64,000 nt of DNA from Eulemur rufifrons (GCF_041146395.1 NC_091001.1:102446965-102510964), one strand, 5' to 3'; shown: positions 1 to 11,194, counted from the stretch's first letter. The notes: a model not told the origin generated them from the sequence alone. A program made the numbers and translations.

Positions 1-27
1 ATTAAATCATTCAATCTACATGAAATA

Positions 28-85
28 CATAAAACAGTGTCTGGCACTTCAGTGAGCGGCAACAAAGTTGTTGTTATTACTGTCT
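28..85 (+). mobile_element. MIR/L2 3' end fragment
   Basis: The stretch around 'cagtgtctggcac' followed by 'agtgagcgg' and a TTG/TTA-rich tail matches the 3' end shared by MIR and L2 (cagtgcctggcacatagtaagcgc...). It is a short, ancient, non-coding SINE/LINE fragment, and MIR and L2 cannot be told apart at this length. Confidence 0.4.
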
Positions 86-329
86 TGTGTTTAAGGATGA
101 CACATCTAGCAATAATACCCCAAAGAATTAATTCTAGATGAATGGGTGTAAAAGGAACTTAGAAGTAACTTGGTCTAATCTCCTATCTAATCTTTAGGAC
201 TGATTAATAAAAGTATAATAAAGTAAAAGTAAGCCTTTAAAAATAACCTTAAAGCTCTTTTTGAATCTTTAAATAAAAATATATTAAAAATAACACAATA
301 ATTGGACTCATGGGGATACCCACTCTTGA

Positions 330-667
330 AACCTGCAATCACCATGTAAGCAGGGGGACTTTCCAGAGGTGACCATGCTCTGAGGAGGTCCAGATTAGCC
401 CCGGTGGAGAGAGCACATAGAAACACCCTGGAACTACATGGAGAGAGAGGGAAAGATGCCCACGTAAGCCCCAACTTACATTCCAACAGCCCCGGCTTTT
501 CCAGATCCTGACTGCAACTGGGTGAGAGATCCCACGCCACAATTGTCTAGACCCTCCTTTCCCAGATTTCTGACTCCCAGAAATTGTGAGATAGAATAAA
601 ATAAGTGTTATTTTATGCCACTAGGTTTTGTGAGGATTTGTTAAACATCAATAGATAATCAAAACAG
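330..667 (+). mobile_element. MaLR (MLT1-type) LTR fragment
   Basis: The 3' half carries the MaLR hallmark order: 'ctgactcccagaaattgtgag', then an A-rich 'aataaaataagtgt' segment, then 'tatgccactaggttttg' and a terminal 'aatagataatcaaaacag'. This matches the MLT1 ending (cagaaactgtgagataataaatg...ttaagccactaagttttg...). It is a diverged, 5'-truncated solo LTR. Confidence 0.6.
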
Positions 668-1862
668 ATTTTTTATAACTCAATTGAATGATTAATATTT
701 CTCTTTTGTTCTGCATCCAAGAGCGAGTTCAGGAGGAGGAGGTTCAGGGTCTGGTTAAAATTGTCACCTCTTTCTAGGTCCTTTGCATACTAGAGGGAGG
801 GGAAAAAGTAGGCTTATCTTATAAAAACTCAAATAGTGGGCTTTCCCTGTACCAGAAAAACAAGAAGAACACGTACACAAAATTCTGTTTGCGTTAAATG
901 TAATGCCATCACATGATAGTTGACCACTGGAGAAAGATGGTGCTGCGTGACTCTGTGAAACAGAAAGCGTGGTGAGCCCAACCTGCAGAGCAGTGAGTCT
1001 TCTTGTCCTCAGTCAGGCAGTGGTGCCCACCCTTCCCTAGGCTTTGTCTAAGGGTCTCAGAGAGGGTTCTGACGGTGCTTGCCTGCTGCATTCCTCCTCG
1101 AACCCCTTCCCAGTTTGACAAGCTCCACGGAGGCAGCACATAAAGAAGCTCAGGAAATGCAAGACATCTGTACTGGAGCCTGGGAACACACTTTCCCCTG
1201 TCCCCTTGCTGGTGTGGTCCTGGCATGGAGCTGGGCCTCTAGAGAAATGAATTAAGGAAACAAGTCCAGTGGAGAACATGGGATTCCACTTCCATTCATC
1301 TTCCTTATTTTGCAAACACCGCATTCTGCAAATCCCATGCCAGTAAAGCTCTTGGATCAGCCCTCAAATTCTTCTGGATCCTTAAGGGAGGAGATGTCAG
1401 GGCTGGCCAAGAATCTAAGTGGAAACTGATGACAGAAGCTGACATTAATCAGCTACACAGTATGTTCTTCCCAGCAGGTTTCTTCCAATAAATCAAAGGC
1501 CAGCAAATCCGAGGGGTGTTTAGCCATGAGAGAGCAACTGTTTGCTGTTCTCTTTCTTTGCTAAAGATGATGAATTTAATGTTTAATTGAATCCAACACC
1601 GGTGGCCGTGGGAGTGTTTGCTGTAGGTGTTGGGTGCGCATGCCACATACAGTCACATTTCCTCGCAGGCCGGGGGCTTTATCCAAGCACCCCCCTGCTA
1701 CGCACCGCTCTCCCTCTATATGACATTTCCTGGCCAAATGGAGCCACCACCCTGCGTAGTGATCTGAAACAGACTCACGCTTTCAAGTTGGAATACTCAG
1801 GCTGTTTTGGTGACCAAATAATTTATTTTCCTTCCTTAAGACCTAATTAAGATACTTAAAGA
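668..1862. other. Unique noncoding stretch
   Basis: No repeat or gene is recognised. From 1560 to 1862 the sequence is complex and rich in TAAT-type motifs (for example TAATTA at 1844-1849) next to CpG-containing segments such as 1635-1705. That is the look of a candidate regulatory element, but nothing in the sequence proves activity. Open frames here are short and unremarkable. Confidence 0.4.
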
Positions 1863-2030
1863 TATTAATGTAATAATGTCTGTTTGAAATCCAGCTGGGG
1901 CCAAGCTCTTTCAGCGTCAATATGCGTGGTGGCCGGAGTGCCAGAGTCAGAAAGCAGGGTAGCTTTGGGCCCGAGGCCATGCACTACCCATCCCTTCCCA
2001 CTCCGAGCCTCATTTTCCCTCCCTGAGCCT

Positions 2031-2051
2031 CTTTTTTTTTTTTCTTTTTTT
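2031..2051. repeat. T-rich run
   Basis: A run of T with one C interruption. There is no retrotransposon body on either side, so it is not evidently the tail of an insertion. Confidence 0.9.
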
Positions 2052-2229
2052 GTTATCTCTACAATGAGGATTGACTTGTGATAAAGATCAGTGAAAAAAT
2101 GAACGTGGATGCAGTCCACATGCTGTAAAATCACTGTGAACGTTAAGAGTAGGACTACTGTGATTTGTATCATTTTAATGGTTGTCAGAATAATTAATAC
2201 CATCCAAATTACTTATATTTATATTTTTC

Positions 2230-2425
2230 AAAACACTTCCACATTTATTATGATCTCAGAGTCTAACAATTGTCCTGAATTAAGAAGGGCAATCATCATA
2301 TTCGTGGTCAGATCCAGAGACTGAAGTCCAGACAGGAAAAGTGGTTTATTTGCCCAGGTCTCATAGATGCCTAGTGATGGGTCAGTGCTGGGATTGACTT
2401 TTATGACTCCTCATTAAATCTACCT
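2230..2425 (-). mobile_element. MIR fragment
   Basis: Read on the minus strand it keeps the spaced blocks of MIR: a segment near 'agactgaagtccagacagg', then 'ttgcccaggtctcatag' and 'gtcagtgctgggattgac', which correspond to the conserved 'cttgcccaaggtcacacag...gctgggattcgaac' region. Ancient tRNA-derived SINE, heavily diverged. Confidence 0.5.
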
Positions 2426-2654
2426 GTGCCTTATCCTTTCAGCGATCACCTTATTGCGGCTTAAAAAAATAGAAAATCTAAATTGCTTAAGACAGTTTTG
2501 TGACATTCATCAATGTTGTTAAGGATTTTATCCTAGACATCTCATAAAAATATATCAAATGCCTAGTATATAACCATTATCACTACATTCAGAAATTTTT
2601 ATTAGAAATGACTACAGATGCATAAATACTGCTTCCATTCAGTTTCCCCTTCTA

Positions 2655-2832
2655 TAAGAGTCAGTGTGATATGATGTTTATACACAAAAGTTTTGGAGGT
2701 GAACAGATTCAGCCCAGTTACTAGTGTGACTTCGGGGCCTGATCTCTTCACATATAAAATGGAGCCAGTCTCTAGCCAATAGTGCTGTTGTGAGGACGAA
2801 ACAAGCTAACACGTGCTTGCTTCTGTCTAGTA
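2655..2832 (+). mobile_element. MIR element
   Basis: The MIR core is in order: 'ttggaggtgaacagattcag', 'ttactagtgtgacttcggg', 'cacatataaaatggagcc' and 'gtgctgttgtgaggacgaaa'. These match the consensus blocks for the tRNA-like head, the 'tgtgaccttgggcaag' core, 'ctgtaaaatgggg' and 'gttgttgtgaggattaaa'. Confidence 0.7.
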
Positions 2833-2844
2833 ATTTGGATCTCA

Positions 2845-3010
2845 GCTCCAAGTTCACCTTATCAAGAGAGGCTTTTCCCAACTCCAAGATCTGAATTGTT
2901 CTTCTTTCAGCATCCATATTTATGCCATCATCCTATTTTCTTTTTTGAAGATCTTTTTGCTACTTGAATTTGTATTATTTATTTGTTGGTTAACGAATAT
3001 ATTGTACAAC
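2845..3010 (+). mobile_element. L2 fragment
   Basis: 'ctcagctccaagttcacctt' followed by 'agagaggcttttcccaac' matches the L2 3' region (ctcagctcaaatgtcacctc...agaggccttccctgacc). A 'tttatttgttgg'-type segment follows. It lies directly downstream of the plus-strand MIR. Confidence 0.55.
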
Positions 3011-3254
3011 TTTCTTCTCAAAACTACAGGTCACAGGTGAGTGGGAACTTGACTCTTTTCTTAACTGCTTCTCAAAGACACTATAGCAGTGTTAGGTACC
3101 AATTCGGGGGACACAGTTCACATTGTATTGAACATTAATATCACCCCGAGGTACCAATGATCAATCTTTCCTGCCATGTATGTGACCGTCCTGCTGCTTT
3201 GCAATGGATGCTTAATGGGTCTTTGTGTTTGCAAAGTGCATGGTAACAACATTA

Positions 3255-3360
3255 TGCTTGTATTACTGGCCAGGTTCTGTGATCAGGGCAGGGGGTACAG
3301 AGATGAAGGAAACACAGCTCCACTCTGCACAGGCTCACAGTCTGGCACTCAAATGTTTAT
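3255..3360 (-). mobile_element. L2 fragment
   Basis: 'ccaggttctgtgatcaggg' + 'ggtacagagatgaaggaaa' + 'ggctcacagtctgg' is the antisense of the L2 3' end (ccaggcactgtgctaggtgctggggatacagagatgaa...gagctcacagtct). Confidence 0.6.
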
Positions 3361-3494
3361 CACCCTACAGTTCTGAGATTCAAATAGAGCAAGATAACTA
3401 GCTTCATATAACTTTCTATATATATAACTCGTTTTTAAATCACTGTAGTATTTTGTATCATTTGTCTTCATTATGTTCATTACCATCACGATTG

Positions 3495-3605
3495 AAACTA
3501 ACATACGATTTCCTGACTATCTGCTTCCTAAAAAGTTCTGTTCTAGTCACTGTGGGGGCACAGTAATGACTAAAGCATGATCCTATGTCTACTATATTCT
3601 AAATG
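3495..3605 (-). mobile_element. L2/MIR-like fragment
   Basis: 'ttctgttctagtcactgtgg' followed by 'gcacagtaatgactaaagc' resembles antisense L2 ('cactgttctaggtactggggatacagcagtgaac'). The match is short, so this is tentative. Confidence 0.35.
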
Positions 3606-3639
3606 TGGTTAATGTTTTAAACTTGCATGTTCATAGAGG

Positions 3640-4380
3640 ATAAAAAAATCCGTGGCTCCATGATACCTGAAATCCACAGGATAATGTGGTGGTGTCAGCT
3701 TAGGCCTGAAATAGAAACAGGTGCAACCACGCTTGCTGCGGCATCTAGCCCGGCACAGGCCACCCTTATCTAATGACCTAGTGTAGAAAGGTCAGTGTTG
3801 CCTCTTTCGTCACGCATCTACAGTAGGTCCAACATGAGTGTACGGAGTCTTGCTTTGAAGTTCTGCCATCCAAATCTTCCTTTAACGAGGGCAGGCTGTA
3901 TCAGCAAAGGGAGTATACTTTTTCCGCCATATCCTGGTGGACACTTGCTCACTTTGCAAAATCAGCACCCTGCCACTTGTCAATATTTCTCTATCCTCCT
4001 CAGAGAGGCCAGATCCTTAAAATCCACGAAAGTCAAATCCCAGTGGAATTATCTCTGTGACTGGTAACAAGGGCCGCTGTCAAGATTATGTGATGACCCC
4101 AGTGGTGGTGTGTAGCTGCTCGCACGGTTCGATTTACGTTAAAGAACACAGGACACAACCAGACTAGACTGTGTCTGTCGTAAGTTTAAGGGCATTGAGA
4201 AATGGAGGGACAGCTACAACTTGAGAATGTTTTAATGCCTTGCTCAAAATTCTAACTCTTCTTCCCGCTTCTCCTCTGCTTTCTTCCTAAACAATCCACA
4301 ACTTCAAACCATATGTCTGTCAGAGCTTGATTTCTCCTTAGTTCTTCCTCATGTTAGTTCAGCTAATGTGTTACATTCTC
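3640..4380. other. Unique noncoding stretch
   Basis: No family is recognised. There are scattered CpGs (3730-3810 and 4070-4145) but no dense island. The open frame at 3795-4067 (90 codons) has no recognisable domain. Confidence 0.35.
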
Positions 4381-4394
4381 AATTAATCTTTCCT

Positions 4395-4480
4395 ATTTAC
4401 ACAAGGGACCTCAGGGACCATCATGTCCAACTGCTCAACTTACAGATGACCAGAGAAGGGCTGGCTCCCAGAAATGTCTT
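4395..4480 (-). mobile_element. Possible ancient SINE-like fragment
   Basis: 'gggacctcagggaccatcatgtccaactgctcaacttacagatgaccagagaa' (positions 4406-4457, key blocks 'gggacc', 'atcatgtccaac', 'acttacagatga') resembles the common 'gaccttagagatcatctagtccaac...ttacagatgaggaaac' repeat of mammalian genomes. I cannot name its family. Confidence 0.3.
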
Positions 4481-4722
4481 AGTCTTTTAGAAGACAGGAT
4501 TGCTCCTAGCAGGAATATTGGAAACTTCTACTTTCTGAACAGAGAAATGGAGGAGGAGAAGGAGGATCTTGAAGAAGAATCCAGAGGTTGTATAGATGTT
4601 CAAAAAATAGCAACTCACAGATTTACTTATGAGTCATGTTAATTTATGTAGCAGTGAGTGCATATGCCAAGTGATGGACTCCTAGGCTAAAGGCAGAGTT
4701 TTAAAAGGGCAAGATTTAAATT

Positions 4723-4810
4723 CCTCTCTCTCTTTCTCTCTCTCTCTGTCTCTTCTCTCCCCTCCCCCATCATCATCATCATCGTCTTCATCATCATCAT
4801 CATCATCATC
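4723..4810. repeat. Composite microsatellite (TC)n then (CAT)n
   Basis: CT/TC dinucleotides with a few interruptions run to about 4768. A CAT trinucleotide tract with one 'cgtctt' interruption then runs to 4810. It is likely polymorphic in length. Confidence 0.95.
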
Positions 4811-4812
4811 TT

Positions 4813-6400
4813 ATACAAACTATCAGAAGAGGAGTTAAGATACTGGTACAGACAAATTGAAAAACGTAATGATTTAAGCAGAGAAGGCTAAGAGGGAAGG
4901 TTCAGGGATGATGTCAGGATTAGGGAAATAGAAAGATAGTAGAGTTGTCAGAGGGAATCAAAGATATTTCTAGAAACAGGGACTGGTGAGCCAAAGGGAA
5001 ATTAAATGAATATGCTGATGTTTACTTTCCCAACTTTTTCATAGGAAATTGAAGATGGTTCCGTGAAAGGCAAATGGGGAAAAGGTGAGTCTATAAACCA
5101 TTATCCACTCAAAGCCTTGATTTAAAACATTTGCTTTTAAATACACTAAGGGTTCAATATTTATTTGTTAAAATTGCAGAGTGAAATTTTTTCACAAATT
5201 ATTTGAAGAAAATACCTTGAGGAGCTGGAAACATGCCAAACAGAAAAAAAGATGTCCCGCAGAAAGGCAAACTGCTGGGAGTTTAGGGTTTCTAAGCCAG
5301 GAACTTCCCACCAAAGAGCTCTTCGGCTACCCCTAGCCCCACCCTTTTCAGCCTGAGATGACAGAGGAATTGGCTTCAGAGGCTGTAGAAAACAGATGCA
5401 CTAGGCCTTGGCTTCAGAATATCTTGGAGGTATTTTCAGTAATAGGTTACCTTTGGATTGGTGGAAAAGTGAGGACAGGAAGATTGTAGACAAAGTTGCA
5501 CCCTGACTTGAAATGTCCTCAAAAGGTGATGCTGGATGACTTTCCCAAGCATGTGGCCTACCTGAGCAACAGGAAGCATGCTCCCTTTGGGAGGATGTGG
5601 GTATTCTGGAGACCTAGATACAGACTGGGAAAGAGAAAGCGCAGGATTGAGGCTCACGCTTGGTCCATAGTAGATTCATTATCCTCCTGCTTCCTCCTCC
5701 ATCGTCTGATAATATCAGATCCCCTGATGGCCTGTGGGTCACAGCGTCTGCTGTTTGCAGAAGGCTTCAAACTCCACTCTGCCCTTGGAGACGTGAATGG
5801 ACAGAGCACAGGGTGGAACACATAGGCATTTCCTCAATCCCTGCAGAGCACAAGTCAGGAGACACCTCTGTGACCCACCAAAGGAAGGGAAGAAAAATAC
5901 GGATGGGAGAACCATCTAGTAAAAAATATGGGGCTGCCAAGTTACTGCAGCTAGAAGAATTTTGAGGTTAGTAGTCCTTTCCACTGCTTGTGATTGGCTT
6001 CCACCCCTGGGGTGACTTTGGTTCTTAGGGTCATTGCAGTGTGTCTGGGGTAAGGGCAGGGGAAGAGGGTGAGGAGCTACACCCGGTTGCTGGATCTCAC
6101 TGGCACTGCAGGCCAACCTGGTTTGCAGAAGAAAAGAGAACATGGCAGTGCCCCTAGTCAGGGCAGAGTGTGCAGTGGGCAACCCTCAAAGAGCACCCAG
6201 AGGAAGCCAGAAGTGGAAAGGGATAGACAAGTAGGAAGGAGAATGGAGGGAGAGAAGGGAGAAGAGATGAAAGTAGTGTCTGCAGTGGTGAGAGGAGAGA
6301 GCAGGCTTCAGTGTACCTCGCAGCTCTCTGCCTCTCCTCTCCTAGGTCTGTAAATAATGCTAATGCCTTTGCTACCTTCTTCTTGTGGCACAGTTTCTAG
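4813..6400. other. Mostly unique stretch
   Basis: No repeat was confidently assigned. It contains the 40-base splice-bounded segment at 5045-5084 described in the findings. The overlapping frames at 5496-5825 (109 codons) and 5660-5965 (101 codons) have no recognisable domain or codon signal and are treated as chance. Confidence 0.35.
5045..5084 (+). other. Candidate 40-bp exon (unproven)
   Basis: It is preceded by a pyrimidine-rich acceptor ('actttcccaactttttcatag') and followed by a consensus-quality donor (AAAG|GTGAGT). Only one of the three frames is open. It reads 13 codons starting E-I-E-D-G-S-V and ending in a K-G-K-W-G-K motif, and leaves one base over. I know no protein it belongs to. 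Chance splice-site pairs of this quality occur in noncoding DNA, so confidence is low. Confidence 0.22.
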
Positions 6401-6404
6401 AACT

Positions 6405-6556
6405 TCCAGCATGCTTTCTCATTATATTCCCCACAATGAGCAGGCTATAAAGGCAGCCTTTGTGATCTCATTTTATGAATTAGTACATTGAGGCTCAGAA
6501 ACATTTAGGAGTCCCTGGAGTCACATAGCTAATAAGAGGAGAGCAGGGTATCGCAC
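6405..6556 (-). mobile_element. MIR fragment
   Basis: 'tctcattttatgaattag' + 'cattgaggctcagaaac' + 'gagtcacatagctaataag' are the antisense MIR blocks (cccattttacagatgagg...actgaggcacagag...ggtcacacagctagtaag). Confidence 0.6.
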
Positions 6557-7334
6557 CCCGGTCGCCACAAGGAAAGGAGGAGAGGCAGCAGCCATTCATC
6601 TAGAGAGCCACCAAAGACGCGGCTTAGCTCAGGCCTCTCGGGGAATGGCCAGGGAAAGAGAGACACATGGTGAGACGTCTGTGGCAGGAAATCTGGAGAA
6701 AAAGGCCAAAGAGACAAAAGGTTAAGGGGAAAGAAGTGTGAAGGAAAGAAAACACTCTGTCTGCAGCCGCAGCCTCTGCGCCATCGTGTTTCACTTAACA
6801 GCCTGTGTCCTGGACTGGGGGGTGGACGAAAAGATAAACAACACCCACGCAGGCTGACTAAGGCCCGCAGGACAGCGGCAGTGTGGAGGGGGCCGCACAC
6901 AGATTCCCACCCAGCCCTCCTGGAGATGAGGGGAGGAGGATGCCTACGAGAGCATCCGTCAGGGCCAGGGCAGGCAGGAGGCAGCCAGGGACGCGCTGGC
7001 CTCTGGGAAGAAGTGGTGGGAAGAAGAAGGACACAGCAACTTCTGCTCCTGTGGCAGGTGTCTTCTCCTCATCAATCCTTAGTCCTCAGACCCCTCCGTG
7101 GCCTCCCCGAAGCCTCACATTCCTGAATGAGTCAGTGTCATTATTGATTCCTGCTGTGTGTTCACAGGGCTGGAGGGCAGGGAATATGGCTTGAACACAG
7201 CAGTCCCCCAAAGCATGGATTTGGCCTAGTTAGCACCTGGCTGCCTTGCCCTTTGGGGCTGCCCACACCCACAGGACTTTATTCTCTAGAACACTACACA
7301 TGCTGTCGCACCGCTAATGTTTTCATAAGAAAAC
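6557..7334. other. Moderately GC-rich unique stretch
   Basis: CpGs are scattered at 6545-6640, 6768-6870 and 6885-7010, above the window background but well short of an island. An AP-1 consensus (TGAGTCA) lies near 7129. Frames at 6529-6900 (-) and 6883-7194 (+) exceed 100 codons because the region is GC-rich. No domain is seen. Confidence 0.35.
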
Positions 7335-7480
7335 TCGGATTAATTCAGTTATTCACTCATTCCTTGATGTATCCAATGAACATCATGGTACAGCAGGCGT
7401 CTTGCTAGATGCAAGAGGTGCCTAGCTTTGAGGGTCCCAGCCTTCTCAGAGCTCCCAGCCGCCAAGAGGCAGCCAGGCAA
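7335..7480 (-). mobile_element. Probable L2 fragment
   Basis: 'ttattcactcattccttgatg', a 'gtacagcaggcgtcttgctag' segment and 'cttctcagagctcccagcc' follow the antisense L2 3' layout (attcattcattcaac...ccaggcactgttctagg...ggagcttacag). Diverged. Confidence 0.4.
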
Positions 7481-7828
7481 GTCGATAGACGGTTTCAATT
7501 CAGTGTGGTAGGTAAGATGTGCCTGAGGCAAGTGCTGGGTGGAGCTGCACTGGACCAAGTTGGAGGTTGGGTGGTGAGTAGGAGGGCAGTCTGCGCAACC
7601 CCGGACAGGCCTAACGGTGCCACAATCTTACAGGAACCAGACTCCATCCCAAAGGTCACGCTGTGGTACCTAGGGAGTAGCTTTTGTCCTCATGGCTCAA
7701 GATAGCCAATAGAGCCATCACCCCCTCACCCCATAACATAAGCATGAATCACAAATGCAGTGGACCTTATACCACTTGATAGTCCTAGGAATTAAGGTGT
7801 GTCTTCTTTCATTTTGGCTTTGATTATC
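7481..7828. other. Unique noncoding stretch
   Basis: It contains two donor-like sites, TAG|GTAAGA ending at 7511 and GTG|GTGAGT ending at 7572, without a convincing acceptor partner. No repeat is recognised. Confidence 0.3.
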
Positions 7829-7854
7829 TTTTTTTTTTTTTTTTTTTTTTTTTT
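7829..7854. repeat. Poly(T), 26 bases
   Basis: An uninterrupted T run. The sequence on its right is not a known retroelement and lacks an inverted polyadenylation signal close by, so an antisense processed insertion is not supported. Confidence 0.95.
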
Positions 7855-8164
7855 GAAGCTTTTAGTATGCTGAAAATCCAGCCTTCCCAGGGAGGGTGTG
7901 AAGTTCTTGCTGAGGAGGCTGAGGGAGAGGGGTGAACCCCCCCACCCCCGGCATCTTCCACATCTGGGGAGTTGACTCCAATTTTGATTATGGTCATGGA
8001 CTTTGATGACCTGGTCCAACTTGAGGCTCTAGCTACAGATTTACATTTCTTTTCCCCGCCACTGCATCTTTCTACTTGGAAAGAGAAAGCCCACAGCCGG
8101 GAAGGTTAGACTGCAGAAGTGCTAAACGTGGATCCAAGCATCCAGTGTATTTGCAGCCAGGCCC

Positions 8165-8328
8165 TTAAAAAGTTGTATGATATGAGATAAGCCACGTCAA
8201 TGTTGAGCCTGTTTCTTGTAAAAACAGAGATGGTATTATAATAATACCTGCCTGGAAGGTTTTTATGAACACTAGATGCAAATAAGTCTGGCAGAGCCGT
8301 TCAATAAAAATGATAGTTTCCTTTCTTT
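8165..8328 (+). mobile_element. MIR element
   Basis: 'gatataagccacgtcaatg'-like head, 'gagcctgtttcttgtaaaaa', 'attataataatacctgcct', 'aggtttttatgaacactag' and 'gagccgttcaataaaaatg' follow the MIR order (gcctcagtttcctcatctgtaaaa, aataatagtacctacct, gttgtgaggatt, gctcaataaatg). Confidence 0.6.
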
Positions 8329-8388
8329 TCCTTTAAAGGGGTTTTCTCTTCCAAAATATTTGCAATCCTAGGAAATGGAGGGTCTCTT

Positions 8389-8405
8389 AAAAAAAAAAAA
8401 AAAAA
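8389..8405. repeat. Poly(A), 17 bases
   Basis: A plain A run. No SINE or LINE body lies immediately upstream. Confidence 0.9.
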
Positions 8406-9284
8406 GAGGAAGTAACTCAACCACAGAAAGCCAGTGCGGCCTGCATATGAGGAAGCCTCCATAACTAACAGCTCAAATTTCCTTCTCTCTTGGCTGACAG
8501 AATTGGAGGCAAGAGCCTGATACTTATCTCCTTCCATCTGTTTCTCTGTGCAGATTTATTATAACGAGATGTTTCTATTCCAAAACAGTGGCCCTTTCTA
8601 TACAAGTGTGCAAAACATTTCTCTAAATTTCCTAGTGTTTTGCTCTCAGGCTTCCAACTGCAAAATCAAGAAGTGCTGAAAAGATGGCTTCTTCCTGACT
8701 TCTTTGCTGTGAGGCAGGCCCTGGGCAGAGCAGGCCCAAGAGACAAACCCTGGGGTGGAAATGTGATCTACAGAGACCTCCCTCACTCCCCAGGTTTCCT
8801 CGTATTCTAGCAACCCTTCCCTGAGCGCACCCGCACCTCGAGCCAGATTAGCTTCTTCAGGCTGCCCAAACACAGGCCCTTTTCCTATCTTTGCAGTTTT
8901 GGTTTAGCCTTGTGCTCTTTCTCACCGTCTCTCCTTATTAAAGTTTTGCACCCAATTCAAATGCCTTGTTCTGAGTCTCTGACTCTCTGATGCCTAATTC
9001 TACCTTTTCTTCGGCTGACCTCCATAAGGGCGTGGGTCATTGCTGTTGATATCAGAGCTCTCAGTAGCTGATGTGTAGGCCTCCTCACACGGGGGATAGG
9101 AGAAGCTGTGGCTAGAACCCTGGGTAGGAGCATGGCCTTTGGGCTCATGTAGCATCCTAGGCCTCTGGTCCTTCCTCTATTAAGGAAAAAGTTCTATTAG
9201 TTGAACTTTGAGTCTTTCTAGGACATCAGGGCTTTGTAAATGAAATTTATGCTGAGCTACTATTTGGCCAATATTTAAATGAAC
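8406..9284. other. Mostly unique stretch, possible L2 remnant
   Basis: Around 8840-8990 'ttcttcaggctgcccaaac' and 'gcacccaattcaaatgcc' resemble plus-strand L2 ('gcccaattcaaatgccacctc'), but the match is weak. The rest shows no repeat and no credible gene. Confidence 0.3.
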
Positions 9285-9312
9285 TGTTTTTGTTTTTTTT
9301 TTTTGTTTTTTA
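9285..9312. repeat. T-rich simple sequence
   Basis: T runs separated by single G residues. Confidence 0.85.
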
Positions 9313-9669
9313 ACATGCAAAAGTGACCTCCCTCTATGTGACCGGGGTCCCAACTTCAACCTCCACTCAGAACCTTGCTTCCCATCCGTAGCTCACCCCT
9401 CCGTACCCTGCCGCATCTGCAAGCTTAGGCTATGCTTGCTCCAAGGTTTGGAGTAGCAGCAGGCTGGGTCCTTGGGATACCTGGGTGGACTAAAGCCTCG
9501 AGAGCCCTGCTCTGTGGGGAAGTGCTTTTTCCCCACAGGCACAGGCAGGCACTGAGGAAGGTTTGCTTATGTCTGGTAACAGAAATCAGATGGATCTGCC
9601 TTCCTCTGACTCCTCCAGTTTCAAGCAACCTTCATTCCTATGAATCTGAACCTGTACTTAGAAACTGAC

Positions 9670-9999
9670 TGCTATAAGCTAAATGTTTGTGTCTCCCCCT
9701 AATCTCCAGTGTGATGATCTCTGGAGGTGGGGCATTTGGAAGGTAATTAAGTTTAGATGAGATCATAATGATGAAACCCCCATAGATTGGTGTTCTTATA
9801 AGAAGAGGAAGAGATCACAGCCCTCTCTCTCTCTCCACCATGCAAACCAGGAAGAGAGCCCTCACCAGACATGTTCTGAGGCACCTTGATCTTAGACTTC
9901 CCAGCCTCCAGAACTTTGAGAAATAAATATTTGTTGTTTAAGCCACTCATTCTACAAGTCTATGGTATTTTGTGATAGCAGCCCAAACTGACTAAGACA
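9670..9999 (+). mobile_element. MaLR (MLT1A-like) LTR, nearly complete
   Basis: It has the full order of a MaLR LTR: 'aaatgtttgtgtctccccct', 'agtgtgatgatctctggagg', 'ggtaattaagtttagatgag', 'ttcttataagaagaggaag', 'aggaagagagccctcacc', 'cttgatcttagacttcccag', 'aaataaatatttgttgttta' and the terminal 'caaactgactaagacag'. A solo LTR with no internal sequence downstream. Confidence 0.9.
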
Positions 10000-10309
10000 G
10001 TGAGGAAGCCTGGAGGCTGATAGATGTATCTTTCGCAAATTGCCTTTAGGGAAAGCATGTGGAATGCATGTGTCAGCCGGGAAGCCCACCCTTTGTGGTT
10101 GACATAGCTTGGCCTTCACTGCAGGGCCTGGAATTTAACATTTTTGGGTTCCATGCCTGCAAACGGTAAGCTCGTAGGAAAGGCTCCTCTACTAGACTGA
10201 GTTGACAATCTTACTTTAAAAAAGATTTTCCTATTATCCTTTTCATATATATATTTTTTTTACAATTGCTCTTACTCTAAGAACAAATAAATCTTATATG
10301 CCATGAGTT
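10000..10309. other. Unique noncoding stretch
   Basis: No repeat was recognised. There is one moderate donor-like site (AACG|GTAAGC) near 10166. Confidence 0.3.
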
Positions 10310-10495
10310 TGGCTTTACAGACAAATCTGTCATTTAAATCTCAAAACAACCTAGTGAAATAAATATCATGATCCCCATTTTACAGATGAGGAAACTAAGG
10401 CTTAGTGGAGTTATTTTCTCTAGTCCCATGCAGCAAATAAGTGGTGGGCAGAACTGGGATACAAGTACAAGTTTTTTATATCCAAACCCCTTGCT
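10310..10495 (-). mobile_element. MIR element
   Basis: It contains 'gatccccattttacagatga' immediately followed by 'ggaaactaaggcttag', then 'gtggtgggcagaactgggat'. This is the strongest conserved block of antisense MIR. Confidence 0.8.
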
Positions 10496-11194
10496 GTTTC
10501 TGTGATCCATGTCTGATTGTCAATTCAGAATGCTGAAGTTTCTACAGACACCTGAGTCACATGACAAATCAAACAAAATTCCCCAAATCATTTTTAAATG
10601 ACATCCCATGACTATAAATCTCCAATGTCATAATCACATAACTATATTTCTATTTGTTGCTTTAGACTGATCAAATACTGACCACTTTTTCTTTTGACTT
10701 TGTACTATACCATATTTATCACTTTATCACAGCATGTATAACACTTGAGTGTTATATTACATGGCAGGCAGAGTTAAAAGAATACTTCACACATTAGGAG
10801 ATTTTCCTGAGAACACAGATCATGTCTTAGTCACCAACATCCATACCACCTTCAGACCCACGACAAGGGATGTCTGACCCAGGCTCTGAACATGAGGCAA
10901 CCTCACTTTGGAGTAAATTCCTGAGGATTTCATAAGTTCCCTTCCAGTGTCAAAGATCATTTAGGGTCAGCAGTTCCATTTGGGTAGATAGAGTTGTCCT
11001 GGGGTCACATGGCCAGGCCTTGGTTCTAGGATTCTGGGAGAGGGTCTGGGGACAGTTTAGTTCCCACGTGACAGCATAGTATTCCTTTTATGGAATGGCA
11101 TGAGATTGGGTTGCCTATGCTGCTGACATACTAATTTTTGGCAATTAAAATAGTTTATATAGAAAATTACTTGCCCAGAGGCCTGCATACCTGA
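10496..11194. other. Unique stretch with weak L2 similarity
   Basis: 'gagaacacagatcatgtct' near 10808 echoes the L2 'gagggcagggaccatgtct' block, but flanking support is thin. No gene is seen. Confidence 0.3.

Noticed and set aside
6529..7194. Overlapping frames over 100 codons on both strands
   Set aside because: The region is GC-rich, which lengthens all frames; opposite-strand overlap argues for chance.
7829..7854. Poly(T) as the tail of an antisense processed pseudogene
   Set aside because: The adjoining sequence is not a recognised mRNA and lacks a nearby inverted polyadenylation signal.
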